DNA of 64,000 bases from Actinobacteria bacterium IMCC26207 (GCA_001025035.1 LCZK01000007.1:124001-188000), one strand, 5' to 3'; shown: positions 16,100 through 26,239, counted from the stretch's first letter. A program made the numbers and translations. Notes: generated by a model from the letters alone, not told the origin.

Positions 16100-17329
16100 T
16101 CAGACTCCCGAATTCAACTTGAGCGGCATGAACTCGAGCGGCAGCTTTTCTACCTCTCGGATTCCTGGCGAATAGGCCAATTCGAACCCCTCGGTGATCC
16201 GATAGTCGGGGATTCGCCGGTGCCACTCCTCGAGCGCCACACGAAGCTCGAGCCGGGCTAGATGAGATCCCAAGCACCGATGTGGCCCACCACCAAAGGC
16301 GAGGTGTCGGTTGACTTCGCGGTCGATGCAGTACTCCTCAGCGGTTTCACCAAACTCACTTGGATCAGTGTCCGCAGCACCGAGCATCAACAGCACCGTG
16401 TCACCCGTATTCATCTTGACCCCATGCAACTCCGTCGGTTCTTTAATCACTCTCAGAATCTGCATGACGGGAGTATGAAAGCGCAGCAACTCCTCTACCG
16501 CTGCCGGGATTCGGCTTGGGTCCTGAACGAGCGCGGCACGGTACTCGGGGTTTTGAGCAAGGTAGGCAAGCGAACAGTCCAGCGTTGAGGTGACGGTGTC
16601 GAGTCCGCCCAGAATGAACAAGTAGCAGATGTCCAACATCTCATCGTTCGACATCTCTCTGCCATCTACCTCAGTACCAAAGAACCTGCTGAGCAGGTCC
16701 GTTCCAGGGTTTTCTGCCCGATCCTTCAGGACGTCAGCAAAGTAGCCATACAGGTCGGCGCCAGCTGCACGCCTGCGAGGGGTTGCTTCCTCTGGAGGTA
16801 ACAGGCCCCCACCGGGTCGAATGATCTCATCTTTCCAATTGAGCAACAGGTCAAGATCATCAAGGGGAAGCCCCGTCATCTGCAGAAAAACCTTGCCTGG
16901 AAGTGGCACCGAAAATTGAGCGTGGGCATCCACCTGACCATCAGCTACAAACTGGTCGATGACCTCGTTGACCCGCAGCCGGATCTCGTCCTCGAGTGGT
17001 GCCATCTCGTGCGGACCCAGCGTTGGGTCAATCACTCGACGGTACTTTGCGTGTTCTGGGGGATCGATCTGCAGCGGGATAAGCGGGCGGTCTTGGCCAA
17101 TGTCTACTGCAACAAGGTCCGAGCTAAATATCTCGGGATGCTTGAGCGCCCAACGAACATCCTCATAGCGACTGATGATGTAGACCCCAGCGCCCTGCAT
17201 CCCTTCCATCGTGGCTACAGGACAGTGAGTTCGCAAAGCGGAATAAAAAGGAATTGGGTCAGCAGCCACGGATGGCGTGTACGGGTTGGCTTCTCCGGTG
17301 GATACGTTGACCTCTAGTGCCGAACTCAT
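16100..17329 (-). CDS. Cytochrome P450 monooxygenase
   Basis: The 409-residue P450 has an I-helix with GGLDT (241-245), ExxR in EELLR (E280, R283), and the heme-ligand loop [10 protein letters not shown] with Cys352. Class I bacterial P450s of this type hydroxylate or oxidise terminal methyl groups of steroids and terpenes, which would create the acid that the ligases activate; this is inference. The start was set at 17329 because AAGGGGG precedes it; a longer reading starts nearer the operator. Operator 4 lies 34 bp upstream. First gene of the P450/ferredoxin/amidohydrolase unit. Confidence 0.9.
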   Translation of the reverse strand: MSSALEVNVSTGEANPYTPSVAADPIPFYSALRTHCPVATMEGMQGAGVYIISRYEDVRWALKHPEIFSSDLVAVDIGQDRPLIPLQIDPPEHAKYRRVIDPTLGPHEMAPLEDEIRLRVNEVIDQFVADGQVDAHAQFSVPLPGKVFLQMTGLPLDDLDLLLNWKDEIIRPGGGLLPPEEATPRRRAAGADLYGYFADVLKDRAENPGTDLLSRFFGTEVDGREMSNDEMLDICYLFILGGLDTVTSTLDCSLAYLAQNPEYRAALVQDPSRIPAAVEELLRFHTPVMQILRVIKEPTELHGVKMNTGDTVLLMLGAADTDPSEFGETAEEYCIDREVNRHLAFGGGPHRCLGSHLARLELRVALEEWHRRIPDYRITEGFELAYSPGIREVEKLPLEFMPLKLNSGV

Positions 17330-17362
17330 GTGCTGTGCCCCCTTGGCGTAAACCTGCACTGT

Positions 17363-17378
17363 ATGACACGCGTGTCAG
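17363..17378. promoter_or_regulatory. Operator 4
   Basis: ATGACACGCGTGTCAG contains the perfect 14-bp palindrome TGACACGCGTGTCA. It lies between the P450 start (17329, minus) and the end of the preceding dehydrogenase gene (17380). It therefore marks a second promoter on the same strand rather than a divergent pair. Confidence 0.75.
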
Positions 17379-17379
17379 T

Positions 17380-19611
17380 TTATGTTGGGAGTTCGTCTCG
17401 CGGTAGACCTAAGAGCCGTTCCGCAATGACGTTTCGTTGGATTTCAGAGGTCCCCCCTGCAATCGATAAAGCACGATTCCCAAGGAATCCTCCGAACCAA
17501 ACTGCACCTTCATTCTCGTCGATCACCGTGGTCGAACCCAGCAGATCCATGCCCACTTCCTGCACCCGCTGTTCGTGTTCAACGCCAAGAAGTTTACGAA
17601 TGCTTGCCTCGGGACCCGGACCCACAGCTGCGGTTTCAAGTTCGGAACTCAGTGCCCGAAGGGTCGTTCGCAGACCCATAGCTGATAGCGCCTGAGCCGA
17701 AGCAAGTAACCCGCCCAGAACGTCTCCGACTCGGGCATCGAGAGCAGACTCTGCCCGATTTGCAAGATCCAGCACAGACTCAAGTCCAGGACCGAACGAT
17801 GACCCCGATCCCATCGAGACGCGTTCGTTCTCGAGCGTGGTGCGAGCACAACTCCAACCCCCATTCACCTCGCCCACAACGCACTCCCCCGGCACAAGAA
17901 CCGCATCTAGGAACACCTCGTTGAACATCGCAAACCCGGTGAGTTCACGGAGCGGGCGAATCTCGATGCCGGGAGTGCGCATGTCCACTAAGAAGCAAGT
18001 GATGCCCTCATGCTTCGGAGCAGTTGGATCCGTCCTCGCCAGACAGATCCCCCAGTCTGCTTCGGTGGCGAGCGTGGTCCAGACCTTTTGTCCCGTTAAC
18101 GACCAGCCACCTTCCACCCGCTCAGCACGAGTTGCGACCGAGGCCAGATCCGAGCCTGCCCCGGGCTCAGAAAAGAGCTGACACCATCGCAAATCAAAGC
18201 GCAGAGATGCACGAATGAATCGCTCCTGCTGCTCGCTGGTTCCATGTGCAATCAAGGTGGGCACTACCCATCCAGCAATCTGGATATGCGGTCGCCGTAT
18301 GCCTGCTTGGCGAAATTCCTCGTCAATAACAAGCTGTTCTAAGCCGCTCGCTGAACGACCCCAAGGCTGTGGCCAATGGGGAGCAATCCACCCTCCATCG
18401 GCGAGTTCTCGGTTCCAGTTTTCTCGATCAACCTGCTTAAGTTCCGAGATCATGCTGCGCACCTCTGGCCGGAACTCCTCGGCAGATGCGGGCAAATCAA
18501 CGGTCATTGACCTGCGCACACCCGACTGCACCTGCTGCAGCACTCGCTGCCGCCATGGCACAGGGTCACCGTTCAGGTGCCGGGCCACTGTGGCGCGACG
18601 AAGGTATAGGTGAACATCGTGTTCCCAGGTGTACCCGATTCCACCCAAAATCTGGATGGCATCTTTAGCGCACTCAAATGCCGCCACTGCAGCTAAGGCT
18701 CCAGTTACTGCAGCCGCTAGTGGGAATTGCTCATCACGGGGATCGAGTTCGGCCGCATCCCAAGTCGCTGCCCGAGCTTGTTCTAGTCGGCAAAGTGAAT
18801 CCGCACAGCGGTGTTTGACTGCTTGGAACTGTCCGATGGGCCGATCAAACTGAACGCGATTCTTTGCGTACTCAGCGGATGTACTGACGCACCAGGCTGC
18901 AACTCCAACGCACTCAGCGGCTTGTAGAACAGCGGCCAGATCGCGCACCTGATGAGTCTGAACTGGAACACGCCGCGCGGAGCTGACAGACAGATTCTCC
19001 GCTGTCAGAGACGCCAGCCTGCGCACTGGGTCGGCAGATCGAAGGGGGGTCACCTGCAACTCATCGCGATGCAGCAAATACCAGTCAAGAGTTGAGTCAC
19101 CTTCTGTCGCTGCTGCGAACTCAACCGGCACCAGAAACCATTCAGCGAGTGCTCCACCATCAACTGGTCTCAACTCACCTGTGATCAGCACTGTTGCACC
19201 CGAGGTGACCCCGCAAAGCACACCTCCGCCTACTGCCACTGCCCCCGGCGACCCAGCAAGAATCGGTCCAAGGTGTTCGGGCGCATATGAACCCAGAAGC
19301 GTTGCGAGCAGAGCCGACCCTGGGAATGGGCCTGGTGCCACAGCCAAGCCCCACTCCTCGAGCACGGTAACAAGATCCGCAAGAGATCCTCCTTGGCCGC
19401 CATGTTCCTCAGAAACGCTTAATCCGACCCAGCCAAGGTCTACCAATTCTGGCCAGAAATCTGGCAGAGCCTCGGAATCTAATTCCAAAGATTGCCGCAC
19501 CACCGAGATTGGCGAATTGGCCGCCAGCCATCTCCGCGCAACTCGTGCTAACTCCAAGCGATCTGGATTCAGCGTGGATGGTGCAGTTACTCCCGAAAGT
19601 GGTGCGCTCAC
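17380..19611 (-). CDS. Double-length fused acyl-CoA dehydrogenase (FadE34-like)
   Basis: The 743-residue protein consists of two acyl-CoA dehydrogenase domains. The first (about 15-370) ends in ILGGIGYTWEHDVHLYLRR and has no GT-EIQR motif. The second (about 375-743) has FSEPGAGSD, LENERVS and AGGTSEIQRN, where the MCAD Glu is Gly and a Glu is available in ENER. This equals an alpha-beta pair fused head to tail, as in FadE34 of cholesterol degraders. The start is GTG overlapping the kinase stop (GTGA). Side-chain dehydrogenation of a bulky CoA ester is likely. Confidence 0.85.
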   Translation of the reverse strand: MSAPLSGVTAPSTLNPDRLELARVARRWLAANSPISVVRQSLELDSEALPDFWPELVDLGWVGLSVSEEHGGQGGSLADLVTVLEEWGLAVAPGPFPGSALLATLLGSYAPEHLGPILAGSPGAVAVGGGVLCGVTSGATVLITGELRPVDGGALAEWFLVPVEFAAATEGDSTLDWYLLHRDELQVTPLRSADPVRRLASLTAENLSVSSARRVPVQTHQVRDLAAVLQAAECVGVAAWCVSTSAEYAKNRVQFDRPIGQFQAVKHRCADSLCRLEQARAATWDAAELDPRDEQFPLAAAVTGALAAVAAFECAKDAIQILGGIGYTWEHDVHLYLRRATVARHLNGDPVPWRQRVLQQVQSGVRRSMTVDLPASAEEFRPEVRSMISELKQVDRENWNRELADGGWIAPHWPQPWGRSASGLEQLVIDEEFRQAGIRRPHIQIAGWVVPTLIAHGTSEQQERFIRASLRFDLRWCQLFSEPGAGSDLASVATRAERVEGGWSLTGQKVWTTLATEADWGICLARTDPTAPKHEGITCFLVDMRTPGIEIRPLRELTGFAMFNEVFLDAVLVPGECVVGEVNGGWSCARTTLENERVSMGSGSSFGPGLESVLDLANRAESALDARVGDVLGGLLASAQALSAMGLRTTLRALSSELETAAVGPGPEASIRKLLGVEHEQRVQEVGMDLLGSTTVIDENEGAVWFGGFLGNRALSIAGGTSEIQRNVIAERLLGLPRDELPT

Positions 19612-21032
19612 GACTCCCTCGATTCTGGTTCAGGTTGGAATGGTGGACCGCTGAGTTCAACAAATCTTTCATAACGATTCAACGCCGCCTCAGACCAGGC
19701 CGAATCAGGCTCAATTCTTTTTCCGACCCGAGCCCAGCGACCAGCGCCAGATGCATCCGGCACCTCCCCAGCAGCGACGCGAGCGAGATAGGCGGATCCC
19801 AGAGCAGCCCCCTGAGGCACCGCAACACAGTCGGCGGGTAGACCCGTAACGTCCGCAATAGCCTGTACCCAGCGGCGGTCCTGCGAGCCGCCGCCCGTGA
19901 CCACTAAGCGCCGAGCAACGGTTGGCCCTCCGCCTCCTTCGAGCAGCCCAGCAAGCTCAAGATGACGGCGTGTCACGAATCCAGCGGCCTCATAGACAGA
20001 GCGCCACATAGATGCGGGGCCGTGTGTGATGTCCAGATCATGAAGCTCAGCTCGCCGACTTGGATCATGCAAAGGAGTGCGCTCTCCGCGTATAAACGGT
20101 AACCAGACCGGCACAGAAGTTGGCTCGATTTCTGCGCTCGCCGGCTGCCCACTCAACGATCCTCCGGCCCAGTTCCTAAACAGTCCTCCGGCATTCGAGG
20201 GGCCACCTACCAGAACCATGCCAGGTGCAGTATGCGGAACGGTCCAGAGTCCAGCTATCTCGATCCATTCGGGGACTACTGCCCAGATAATCAGGGTGGC
20301 TCCGATGATGATCAGTACATCGCCCGGTTGGTCTGCACCTGCTACGAGTTGCTCGGCGAATGCATCAATGGTTCCCCCGCCAATCACTGCTCCACTCAGG
20401 TCCGGGCCGAGCTGATCCAGAGCCATGCCAGCCGGTTCGGCGCCGAATGAGATCCGAGGGAGCTGTGCTGCCGTCGCGCCTGCAGCCTCGAGTATCTCCT
20501 CATCCCATCCCGAAAAATCAAAGAGCGGGACCATGGTCATTGCCGTGACGGAGTCCACAACTCCTGTACCGCACAAGGCAGCATTCGCTACTGCCTGAGC
20601 TGGCCAGTAACCGGCCGCATCTGGGTAAAGCTTCGTGAGCAGCGACAACATGCGTGCCGACTCACCCGAGGTTGAGGGATCGGCACCTCGTACTCCGCCG
20701 ACGGTTCGTTCATCGCCGTAGAGCAGGCCTTCACCGAGCGGAACCCCTGCCGAGTCCACAGCGCAAAGTGAGGGAACCATTGCTGCGACATTCACGCCAA
20801 TCACACGGTGAGCAGTTGTGGCAGCTTCACGCGCGAGTGCTGTGGCAGCCTCGAGCACGGACTCTCGCCATACTCGCGCCGCATCATGTTCGACTCTGCC
20901 GCACTCGCTACTCCCACTCGTTGAGCGGTCGGCGTGTTCAATTCGCACTGAACCCAGCACGACCCCGTCCTCAGACGCGATCACGGCCTTGACGGAGGTG
21001 GTTCCGATATCGATTCCAATCGTTAGGTTCAT
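19608..21032 (-). CDS. FGGY-family carbohydrate kinase
   Basis: The 474-residue kinase has the FGGY/hexokinase fold: IGIDIGTTSVKAVI at the N-terminus, an Asp in the central LYGDERT region, and the C-terminal ATP-site segment VTGGGSQDRRW followed by GAALGSAYLA. Xylulokinase/gluconate-kinase-like enzymes phosphorylate polyols or sugars with ATP. Placement in an acyl-CoA operon (its stop overlaps the dehydrogenase start) is unusual and suggests that the substrate bears a polyol or sugar. The start at 21032 has AGGAGG upstream; the longer reading crosses operator 5. Confidence 0.85.
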   Translation of the reverse strand: MNLTIGIDIGTTSVKAVIASEDGVVLGSVRIEHADRSTSGSSECGRVEHDAARVWRESVLEAATALAREAATTAHRVIGVNVAAMVPSLCAVDSAGVPLGEGLLYGDERTVGGVRGADPSTSGESARMLSLLTKLYPDAAGYWPAQAVANAALCGTGVVDSVTAMTMVPLFDFSGWDEEILEAAGATAAQLPRISFGAEPAGMALDQLGPDLSGAVIGGGTIDAFAEQLVAGADQPGDVLIIIGATLIIWAVVPEWIEIAGLWTVPHTAPGMVLVGGPSNAGGLFRNWAGGSLSGQPASAEIEPTSVPVWLPFIRGERTPLHDPSRRAELHDLDITHGPASMWRSVYEAAGFVTRRHLELAGLLEGGGGPTVARRLVVTGGGSQDRRWVQAIADVTGLPADCVAVPQGAALGSAYLARVAAGEVPDASGAGRWARVGKRIEPDSAWSEAALNRYERFVELSGPPFQPEPESRES

Positions 21033-21070
21033 TGGCTCGCCACCTCCTGAGGAACAACTCCTCGCAAAAC

Positions 21071-21086
21071 CTGACACACACGTCAG
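21071..21086. promoter_or_regulatory. Operator 5
   Basis: CTGACACACACGTCAG lies between the divergent FGGY kinase (start 21032) and PaaK-like ligase (start 21139). It matches the island consensus with one imperfect inner pair. Confidence 0.75.
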
Positions 21087-21138
21087 TTTGGGAGCGTATC
21101 CTGTCAACGCAGACACCACATCCGTCATGGAGGAAAAG

Positions 21139-22461
21139 ATGCCGTCCTACGGTCCCGAGGTCCTCGGACCCCCAACACGCTCACTTGACCAAGCCCACTG
21201 GGATCCAGAGATGCAAACGATGGACCCTGCAGAGCGCAAGGAACTTCAACTAGATCGTCTGCGCACCATGGTGGGAAAGGTGTTCGATTCCAATGTTGGA
21301 TTGTTTCGCCGCAAGCTTGAGTCCGCTGGAGTTACGGGCCCTGGGGACATCAACAGTCTGGAAGATCTGAACTCCATTCCGACCACGCTGAAACAAGACC
21401 TTCGGGACTCCGAGGCCGATCATCCACCACTCGGCGACTATCGGTTCACCACAATCCACGACTGTGTGCGTATCGGGCAATCCACTGGCACAACCGGTAC
21501 CCCGACCGTCACCATGCTGACCCGGCACGACCTGTGGGTCGAATACGAATCAGCTGCCAGAAACTGGTGGCGCAACGGATGGAGACCTGGGCAGATTGTG
21601 ACCCACAGCCATCCCGCCTATCTGTACGGCGGTGGCCTGATGCTGTCGGGCACCCTTGAATACTTTGGCTTCCTGAACTTGTGGGTGGCCCCGCCCGACA
21701 CTGATGAGTCAGCCGAACAAGGAATCCGTATGTGGCAGCGGATTCACCCCGACATCTCGATGGTCACGCTTTCCCAACACCGTTTTCAAGAAGTCGCGGC
21801 CAAGCTCGGCGTAGACCTCAAGGTGGATTGCGGTTTCCCTGACTTTCAGATGGGGGGCTTTGGTCGCGGACTCATGCCACTGATGACCGCTGGCTTTGAG
21901 TGCTACGGGTTTATCGGTGGGCCCAACAACGTCAGCGATGGGGCACATATCCATGAGGATTGGGCGATTGTGCAGGCCATTAATCCCGATACGGGCAAAG
22001 ACGTGCCCGAAGGTCAGTGGGGCAACCTAGTAGTCACCACACTCGACCGAGATAACGGACTGCTTCGCTACGACCTCGAAGAGGCAGCAATGTTTGATAG
22101 TTCCCCATGCCCCACAGGTGAGACCACGAAGCGTGGATTCTGGGGTGGGCGCTTCAAGGACTTGCTCTCTTGTCAGGGGGTGCATTTTCAGGTGACCGAC
22201 CTTGAACGGGTGCTGGCAACCGGAGTTCCCCAGCTTGTAGATCCCACGCTGGAGTTTGTGGTGGTGAACCCACAAGGAACTCAAGGACCGCTTCAGATCC
22301 GCATAGAAGTAGGGGTCTCTGGGGGAGACAAGGCGCAGATTAACGATCAGATCTGTTCTCTTGTTCGCAAAGAGCTACAGATGCAAGCCGAGGTATCGGT
22401 TCTCGATCGCGAGACCCTTCCAAGGTCGGGCTACAAGCTCAAGCGCGTGGTGGACGCCTAG
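21139..22461 (+). CDS. PaaK-like AMP-forming CoA ligase
   Basis: The 440-residue protein resembles phenylacetate-CoA ligase more than the other ligases here. It opens with a helical region, then SIPTTLKQDLRDS, the P-loop QSTGTTGTPTV near residue 116, and a C-terminal domain with GRFKDLLSCQGVHF and a final LPRSGYKLKR. PaaK-type enzymes activate aromatic or cyclic acids. The start is ATG at 21139, with GGAGG six bases upstream; a 21127 ATG is possible. Monocistronic, divergent from the FGGY kinase and convergent with the thiolase. Confidence 0.85.
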   Translation: MPSYGPEVLGPPTRSLDQAHWDPEMQTMDPAERKELQLDRLRTMVGKVFDSNVGLFRRKLESAGVTGPGDINSLEDLNSIPTTLKQDLRDSEADHPPLGDYRFTTIHDCVRIGQSTGTTGTPTVTMLTRHDLWVEYESAARNWWRNGWRPGQIVTHSHPAYLYGGGLMLSGTLEYFGFLNLWVAPPDTDESAEQGIRMWQRIHPDISMVTLSQHRFQEVAAKLGVDLKVDCGFPDFQMGGFGRGLMPLMTAGFECYGFIGGPNNVSDGAHIHEDWAIVQAINPDTGKDVPEGQWGNLVVTTLDRDNGLLRYDLEEAAMFDSSPCPTGETTKRGFWGGRFKDLLSCQGVHFQVTDLERVLATGVPQLVDPTLEFVVVNPQGTQGPLQIRIEVGVSGGDKAQINDQICSLVRKELQMQAEVSVLDRETLPRSGYKLKRVVDA

Positions 22462-22478
22462 TCACCACCTAGTCAGCA
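22457..22478 (+). repeat. 11-bp duplication across a stop codon
   Basis: CCTAGTCACCA is followed directly by CCTAGTCAGCA. The first copy contains the TAG stop of the PaaK-like gene. One of several stop-codon duplications in the window. Confidence 0.7.
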
Positions 22479-22486
22479 CCGGCCAA

Positions 22487-23701
22487 CTAGCAGGCTGGTA
22501 CTTCAATCACCATGGCAGCACCCATGCCGCCACCTGCGCAGAGGGCAACGACACCGATGCCACCGCCACGGCGTCGAAGTTCGTACACCATGGTCACCAC
22601 GAGCCGCGCTCCCGATGCTGCAACAGGGTGACCAAGTGCAATTGCACCGCCGTTCACGTTGACCTTTCCAGGGTCGAGGCCGAGAACTTCAATGGTGCCA
22701 ACCGTCATCGCGGCGAAGGCCTCGTTTATCTCAATCAGGTCGACATCTTCGAGTGTGAGGCCCGCTCGCTTGAGCGCCCGGGGAATGGCAACCGTTGGAG
22801 CTAGGCCCGTTCGAGCTGGGTCAACACCTGCAGCGGCCCAGGACCGAATCCGAGCGAGCGGCTCGATTCCCTCTTGCTGTGCTTTTGCGGCCGAGGCCAC
22901 AACTAGTGCTGCCGCCCCATCATTCAATGGTGAGGAGTTACCCGCCGTGACCACACCCTCAGGCCATCCCGACAACACACGAAGCGAGCCAAGTTTCTCG
23001 AGCGTGGAATTCGCTCGCGGGTGCTCATCGGTATCGATCAGCGAGACTGTCCCGCCGGGACCGGGAACGGACACGGGGACGATCTCCTGGACAAAGCGGC
23101 CCTCGGCCATCGCAGCTACTGCTTTACGATGGGAGTCCCAAGCCCACTGATCGACCTGCTCGCGAGTAATACCGAGTTCCCGAGCCGTGTTCTCGCCGAC
23201 CGTGACCACCATGTTCATATTTGGTGCATCTGCGGTGTCTGGATGTGAGGGTGAAATGAACTGCTCAGGTGCGCCGTACGGGTAGGGCGCCTTGCGATAG
23301 GTCAGCGGGGACTGCGTCATGTTTTCAGCACCGCCAGCCACCACCACCTCATCCATCCCAGCGGCAATACTCGCCGCCGCAACAGAGACGGCAGACAGCC
23401 CAGAGGCACATTGCCGGTTCATCGATAGTCCGGGCGTATCTGCGGGCAGACCCGCCGCGATGGCTGCGTACCGAGCGATACATCCGCCGCCCTGCAGCAC
23501 TTCTCCGAGGATCACATCGTCCACAAGCGCTGCGTCAATACCCGATCGGCGAATCGACTCGGTGACAACCAATGCAGCCAAGTCGCGCACGTCCACACTT
23601 GCCAAGGACCCCTTATATGAATCAGTAATCGGCGTGCGGCACGCGCTCAGGATTACTGGCATTGTCGGGGAAATATCGCCCGATTCAGTCTGATTCGCCA
23701 T
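22487..23701 (-). CDS. Acetyl-CoA acyltransferase (degradative thiolase)
   Basis: The 404-residue classical thiolase has the nucleophile in NRQCASG (Cys98), NEAFA, GGAIALGHPVAASG with the catalytic His, and the second Cys in ALCAGGGMG. All catalytic residues are intact, so it should cleave 3-oxoacyl-CoA to a shortened acyl-CoA and acetyl-CoA, as FadA-type enzymes do. The start is ATG at 23701 with GGGGG upstream. It is monocistronic, and operator 6 lies in the 113-bp gap to the divergent SDR gene. Confidence 0.9.
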   Translation of the reverse strand: MANQTESGDISPTMPVILSACRTPITDSYKGSLASVDVRDLAALVVTESIRRSGIDAALVDDVILGEVLQGGGCIARYAAIAAGLPADTPGLSMNRQCASGLSAVSVAAASIAAGMDEVVVAGGAENMTQSPLTYRKAPYPYGAPEQFISPSHPDTADAPNMNMVVTVGENTARELGITREQVDQWAWDSHRKAVAAMAEGRFVQEIVPVSVPGPGGTVSLIDTDEHPRANSTLEKLGSLRVLSGWPEGVVTAGNSSPLNDGAAALVVASAAKAQQEGIEPLARIRSWAAAGVDPARTGLAPTVAIPRALKRAGLTLEDVDLIEINEAFAAMTVGTIEVLGLDPGKVNVNGGAIALGHPVAASGARLVVTMVYELRRRGGGIGVVALCAGGGMGAAMVIEVPAC

Positions 23702-23739
23702 GTGTACATACCCCCGTTTTGATCAGCGCGTGATCCTAC

Positions 23740-23755
23740 CTGACACACGCGTCAG
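23740..23755. promoter_or_regulatory. Operator 6
   Basis: CTGACACACGCGTCAG sits between the divergent thiolase (23701) and SDR (23815) genes and matches the island consensus. Confidence 0.75.
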
Positions 23756-23814
23756 CAGAGATGGCTACGATTCCTAGGTTGCCGGGGGGCAGCCGAATCA
23801 GGAGCGACGCGCAT

Positions 23815-24708
23815 ATGCAATCAGATCAACTTCTTCTCGGACGCTCAGTGCTCGTTACGGGCGCCGGGCGGGGCATTGGCCGAGAAGAGGCGCTGTGCCT
23901 CGCAGCCCTTGGCGCCAAGGTCATGGTGAATGACGTCGATCCTGAACTCTCTCAAGAGGTAGTCGAGGAAATCACCGCAGCAGGAGGGACCGCAACTTTG
24001 AACGCTGCCGATATTGCAACCTGGTCCGGAGCAGAACAGGCGGTAGCTGCAACCGTTCGTGAATTTGGGCAGCTCGACGTATTGGTCAACAACGCTGGAA
24101 TCATTCGCGACACCATGAGTTTCTCCATGAACGAGGAACAGTGGGATGACGTGATCCGAGTGCACCTCAAAGGCCACGCTGCCTGCGCGCACTTTGCCGG
24201 GACCCACTGGCGCGACCGTTCCAAAGCTGGCGAATCTGGGGTCTCCGGTCGCATCATCAACACTGCTTCGGAGTCGGGGCTCTACGGACTTGCGGGGCAA
24301 ATAAACTATGCCTCTGCAAAAGCTGGGATTGCGGCAATGACTGTTGTGCTTGCCCGAGAACTGCACAAATACGGAGTCACCGTTAACGCAATTGCTCCTC
24401 GTGCTCGCACTCGGATGACAGAGAGCGTCCTTGGTTCACTGCTACCCGAGGAGGGCGCCTTTGATGAGTGGGACCCAGCAAATATTGCACCGGTTGTCGC
24501 TTGGATTGCTGCCGAGCTGTCCGCTGGAATTACGGGGCAGGTCTTTGTGGTCAACGGAGACAAAGTGCATCTGATGTCTGGGTGGCATCGCATCGGTCGT
24601 ATCGATAATTCGGGCCATCAGTGGACGGTGGATGAGTTACAAGCCAAGTCTGCCGAACTTTTTGGCGAGCATTCCACGGGGCGGCCCGCCATGGGATTTG
24701 GTGAATAG
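23815..24708 (+). CDS. SDR-family oxidoreductase (MFE-like)
   Basis: The 297-residue SDR has TGAGRGIGREE near residue 15, NNAG, the catalytic Ser in NTASESG and YASAK. A C-terminal extension beyond the Rossmann core resembles the other large SDR of the island (2177-3085), so both may be hydroxyacyl-CoA dehydrogenases. The start at 23815 is preferred because AGGAG precedes it and the Rossmann strand begins shortly after. An ATG at 23761, five bases after the operator, is possible. It leads a unit with two ligase genes. Confidence 0.8.
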   Translation: MQSDQLLLGRSVLVTGAGRGIGREEALCLAALGAKVMVNDVDPELSQEVVEEITAAGGTATLNAADIATWSGAEQAVAATVREFGQLDVLVNNAGIIRDTMSFSMNEEQWDDVIRVHLKGHAACAHFAGTHWRDRSKAGESGVSGRIINTASESGLYGLAGQINYASAKAGIAAMTVVLARELHKYGVTVNAIAPRARTRMTESVLGSLLPEEGAFDEWDPANIAPVVAWIAAELSAGITGQVFVVNGDKVHLMSGWHRIGRIDNSGHQWTVDELQAKSAELFGEHSTGRPAMGFGE

Positions 24709-24715
24709 CCCAGCC

Positions 24716-26212
24716 ATGGCACTTCTCATTGATCAGCTCAGTTATATGGCGAGCACCTACGGCGAAAAACAGGCGTATGTGGATCTCCGAACTGGAAACT
24801 CACTGAGTTTTCTTGAGTGGGAGGCAGAGTCCAACCGCTTAGCCCGGCAGTTAGTCAGCTCCGGAGTCGCCCCTGGGGATCGAGTTGCTTTGTATCTCGA
24901 GACCACTCAGGTCTTCGCGTGGATCATCGCCTATGCAGCAATTCACAAAGCCGCCGCTGTTGCCGTACCCACCAACACGCGGCTCTCAACACGAGAACTA
25001 GCAACGGTTCTCGGTCATGCCGAGCCAACGGCAGCTCTGACCTCATCCACCCTTCGGACTTCTCTTGATGCCGCTCAGACCGAGTCAATCCCCTCACTGC
25101 GAATCATCCTTGAAGCAACAGAGGGATCTTGGCCAGATGCAACAGCCGAGTCAGACGCAACGTTTCGGGTTCCTGTAACCGAGGACGACCTCGCTGACAT
25201 CATGTACACCTCTGGCACTACGGGTATTCCCAAGGGGATCGCCGTGCGGCATCGCGATCTCCACATCATTGCGAACGGCACCCCCGAATGGAGTTCCAAG
25301 GCATGGCTTCACAGTTCACCGCTGTTCACCTTTGCTGGTCTGAGCTTCATCTATAACCCGATGAAGATGGGCATGTCCACGCTGTATCAGTCAAAATTTG
25401 ATGCGGGGATCTGGCTCGAGACTGTGGAAGAGCACCGACCCACGATGGCCTTTTTAGTGCCGGCAACAGCACAGCTCTTAATGAGCCACCCTGGCATCGC
25501 TGCTGCCGATCTATCGAGTCTGCAGTTGGTGTCGATCGGCTCAGCACCACTACCTGCAGGCCTTCATCGCCGCCTTGCCCAGCTGCTGCCCGAAGCGGCG
25601 GTGACGAACAACTACTCAATGACCGAGTCGGGAACCTCCTTTACCTACCTGCCCAAAGAAGAGGTTGAACGAAGGCCCGGGTCGGTAGGAATACCCATGG
25701 GTACCAAGATCCGGATCGCCGATGAAGATGGTGCTGAAGTTACAGCCGGCCAGATCGGCGAGATTCTGATTGGAGTCGGCGACTCTCAGCGCGAGTACTT
25801 CAAAGACCCCGCAGCTTCTGCTGCTACGTGGAAGAACGGCTGGCTGCACAGTGGCGACCTTGGGCGACTTGATGAGGATGGGTATCTCTACATCGTTGGT
25901 CGGGCCAAAGAGGTCATCATTCGCGGTGGCAACAACGTCTATGCGACCGACGTTGAGACGGTTCTCTATGAACACGAAGATGTCGCCGAGGCCGCTGTGG
26001 CTGCTGTTGCGCACGAGGTGCTCGGTGAAGATATCGGCGCATGGGTGGTGCTTCGAGCGGGGGTAACTCCCGACTCTGAATCAATCATCACGTTCTGCAG
26101 CGAGCGACTCGCTGACTACAAAGTTCCACGCGTCATCACGTTCTTAGATGAGTTGCCACGCAACCCAACGGGCAAAGTCCTCAAACGCGAGTTACCAGCA
26201 CCCCAAACCTGA
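24716..26212 (+). CDS. AMP-forming acyl-CoA ligase
   Basis: The 498-residue ANL ligase has intact motifs: YTSGTTGIPKGIAV near residue 165, NNYSMTESG, SGDLGRLDEDGYLYIVGR, RGGNNVYATDVE and the catalytic lysine in NPTGKVLKRE. It should activate a fatty or side-chain acid. The ATG at 24716 was used; a GTG at 24701 would overlap the SDR stop and is an equal alternative, since neither has a strong Shine-Dalgarno. Second gene of the SDR/ligase/ligase unit. Confidence 0.87.
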   Translation: MALLIDQLSYMASTYGEKQAYVDLRTGNSLSFLEWEAESNRLARQLVSSGVAPGDRVALYLETTQVFAWIIAYAAIHKAAAVAVPTNTRLSTRELATVLGHAEPTAALTSSTLRTSLDAAQTESIPSLRIILEATEGSWPDATAESDATFRVPVTEDDLADIMYTSGTTGIPKGIAVRHRDLHIIANGTPEWSSKAWLHSSPLFTFAGLSFIYNPMKMGMSTLYQSKFDAGIWLETVEEHRPTMAFLVPATAQLLMSHPGIAAADLSSLQLVSIGSAPLPAGLHRRLAQLLPEAAVTNNYSMTESGTSFTYLPKEEVERRPGSVGIPMGTKIRIADEDGAEVTAGQIGEILIGVGDSQREYFKDPAASAATWKNGWLHSGDLGRLDEDGYLYIVGRAKEVIIRGGNNVYATDVETVLYEHEDVAEAAVAAVAHEVLGEDIGAWVVLRAGVTPDSESIITFCSERLADYKVPRVITFLDELPRNPTGKVLKRELPAPQT

Positions 26213-26239
26213 CCACAGCAAACCTGACCGGCAAACCAG
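26204..26239 (+). repeat. 15-bp duplication across a stop codon
   Basis: CAAACCTGACC recurs after 15 bp, with a partial third copy (CAAACCAGAC) near 26232. The first copy holds the TGA stop of the ligase gene. The repeats fill the gap before the next gene. Confidence 0.75.
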
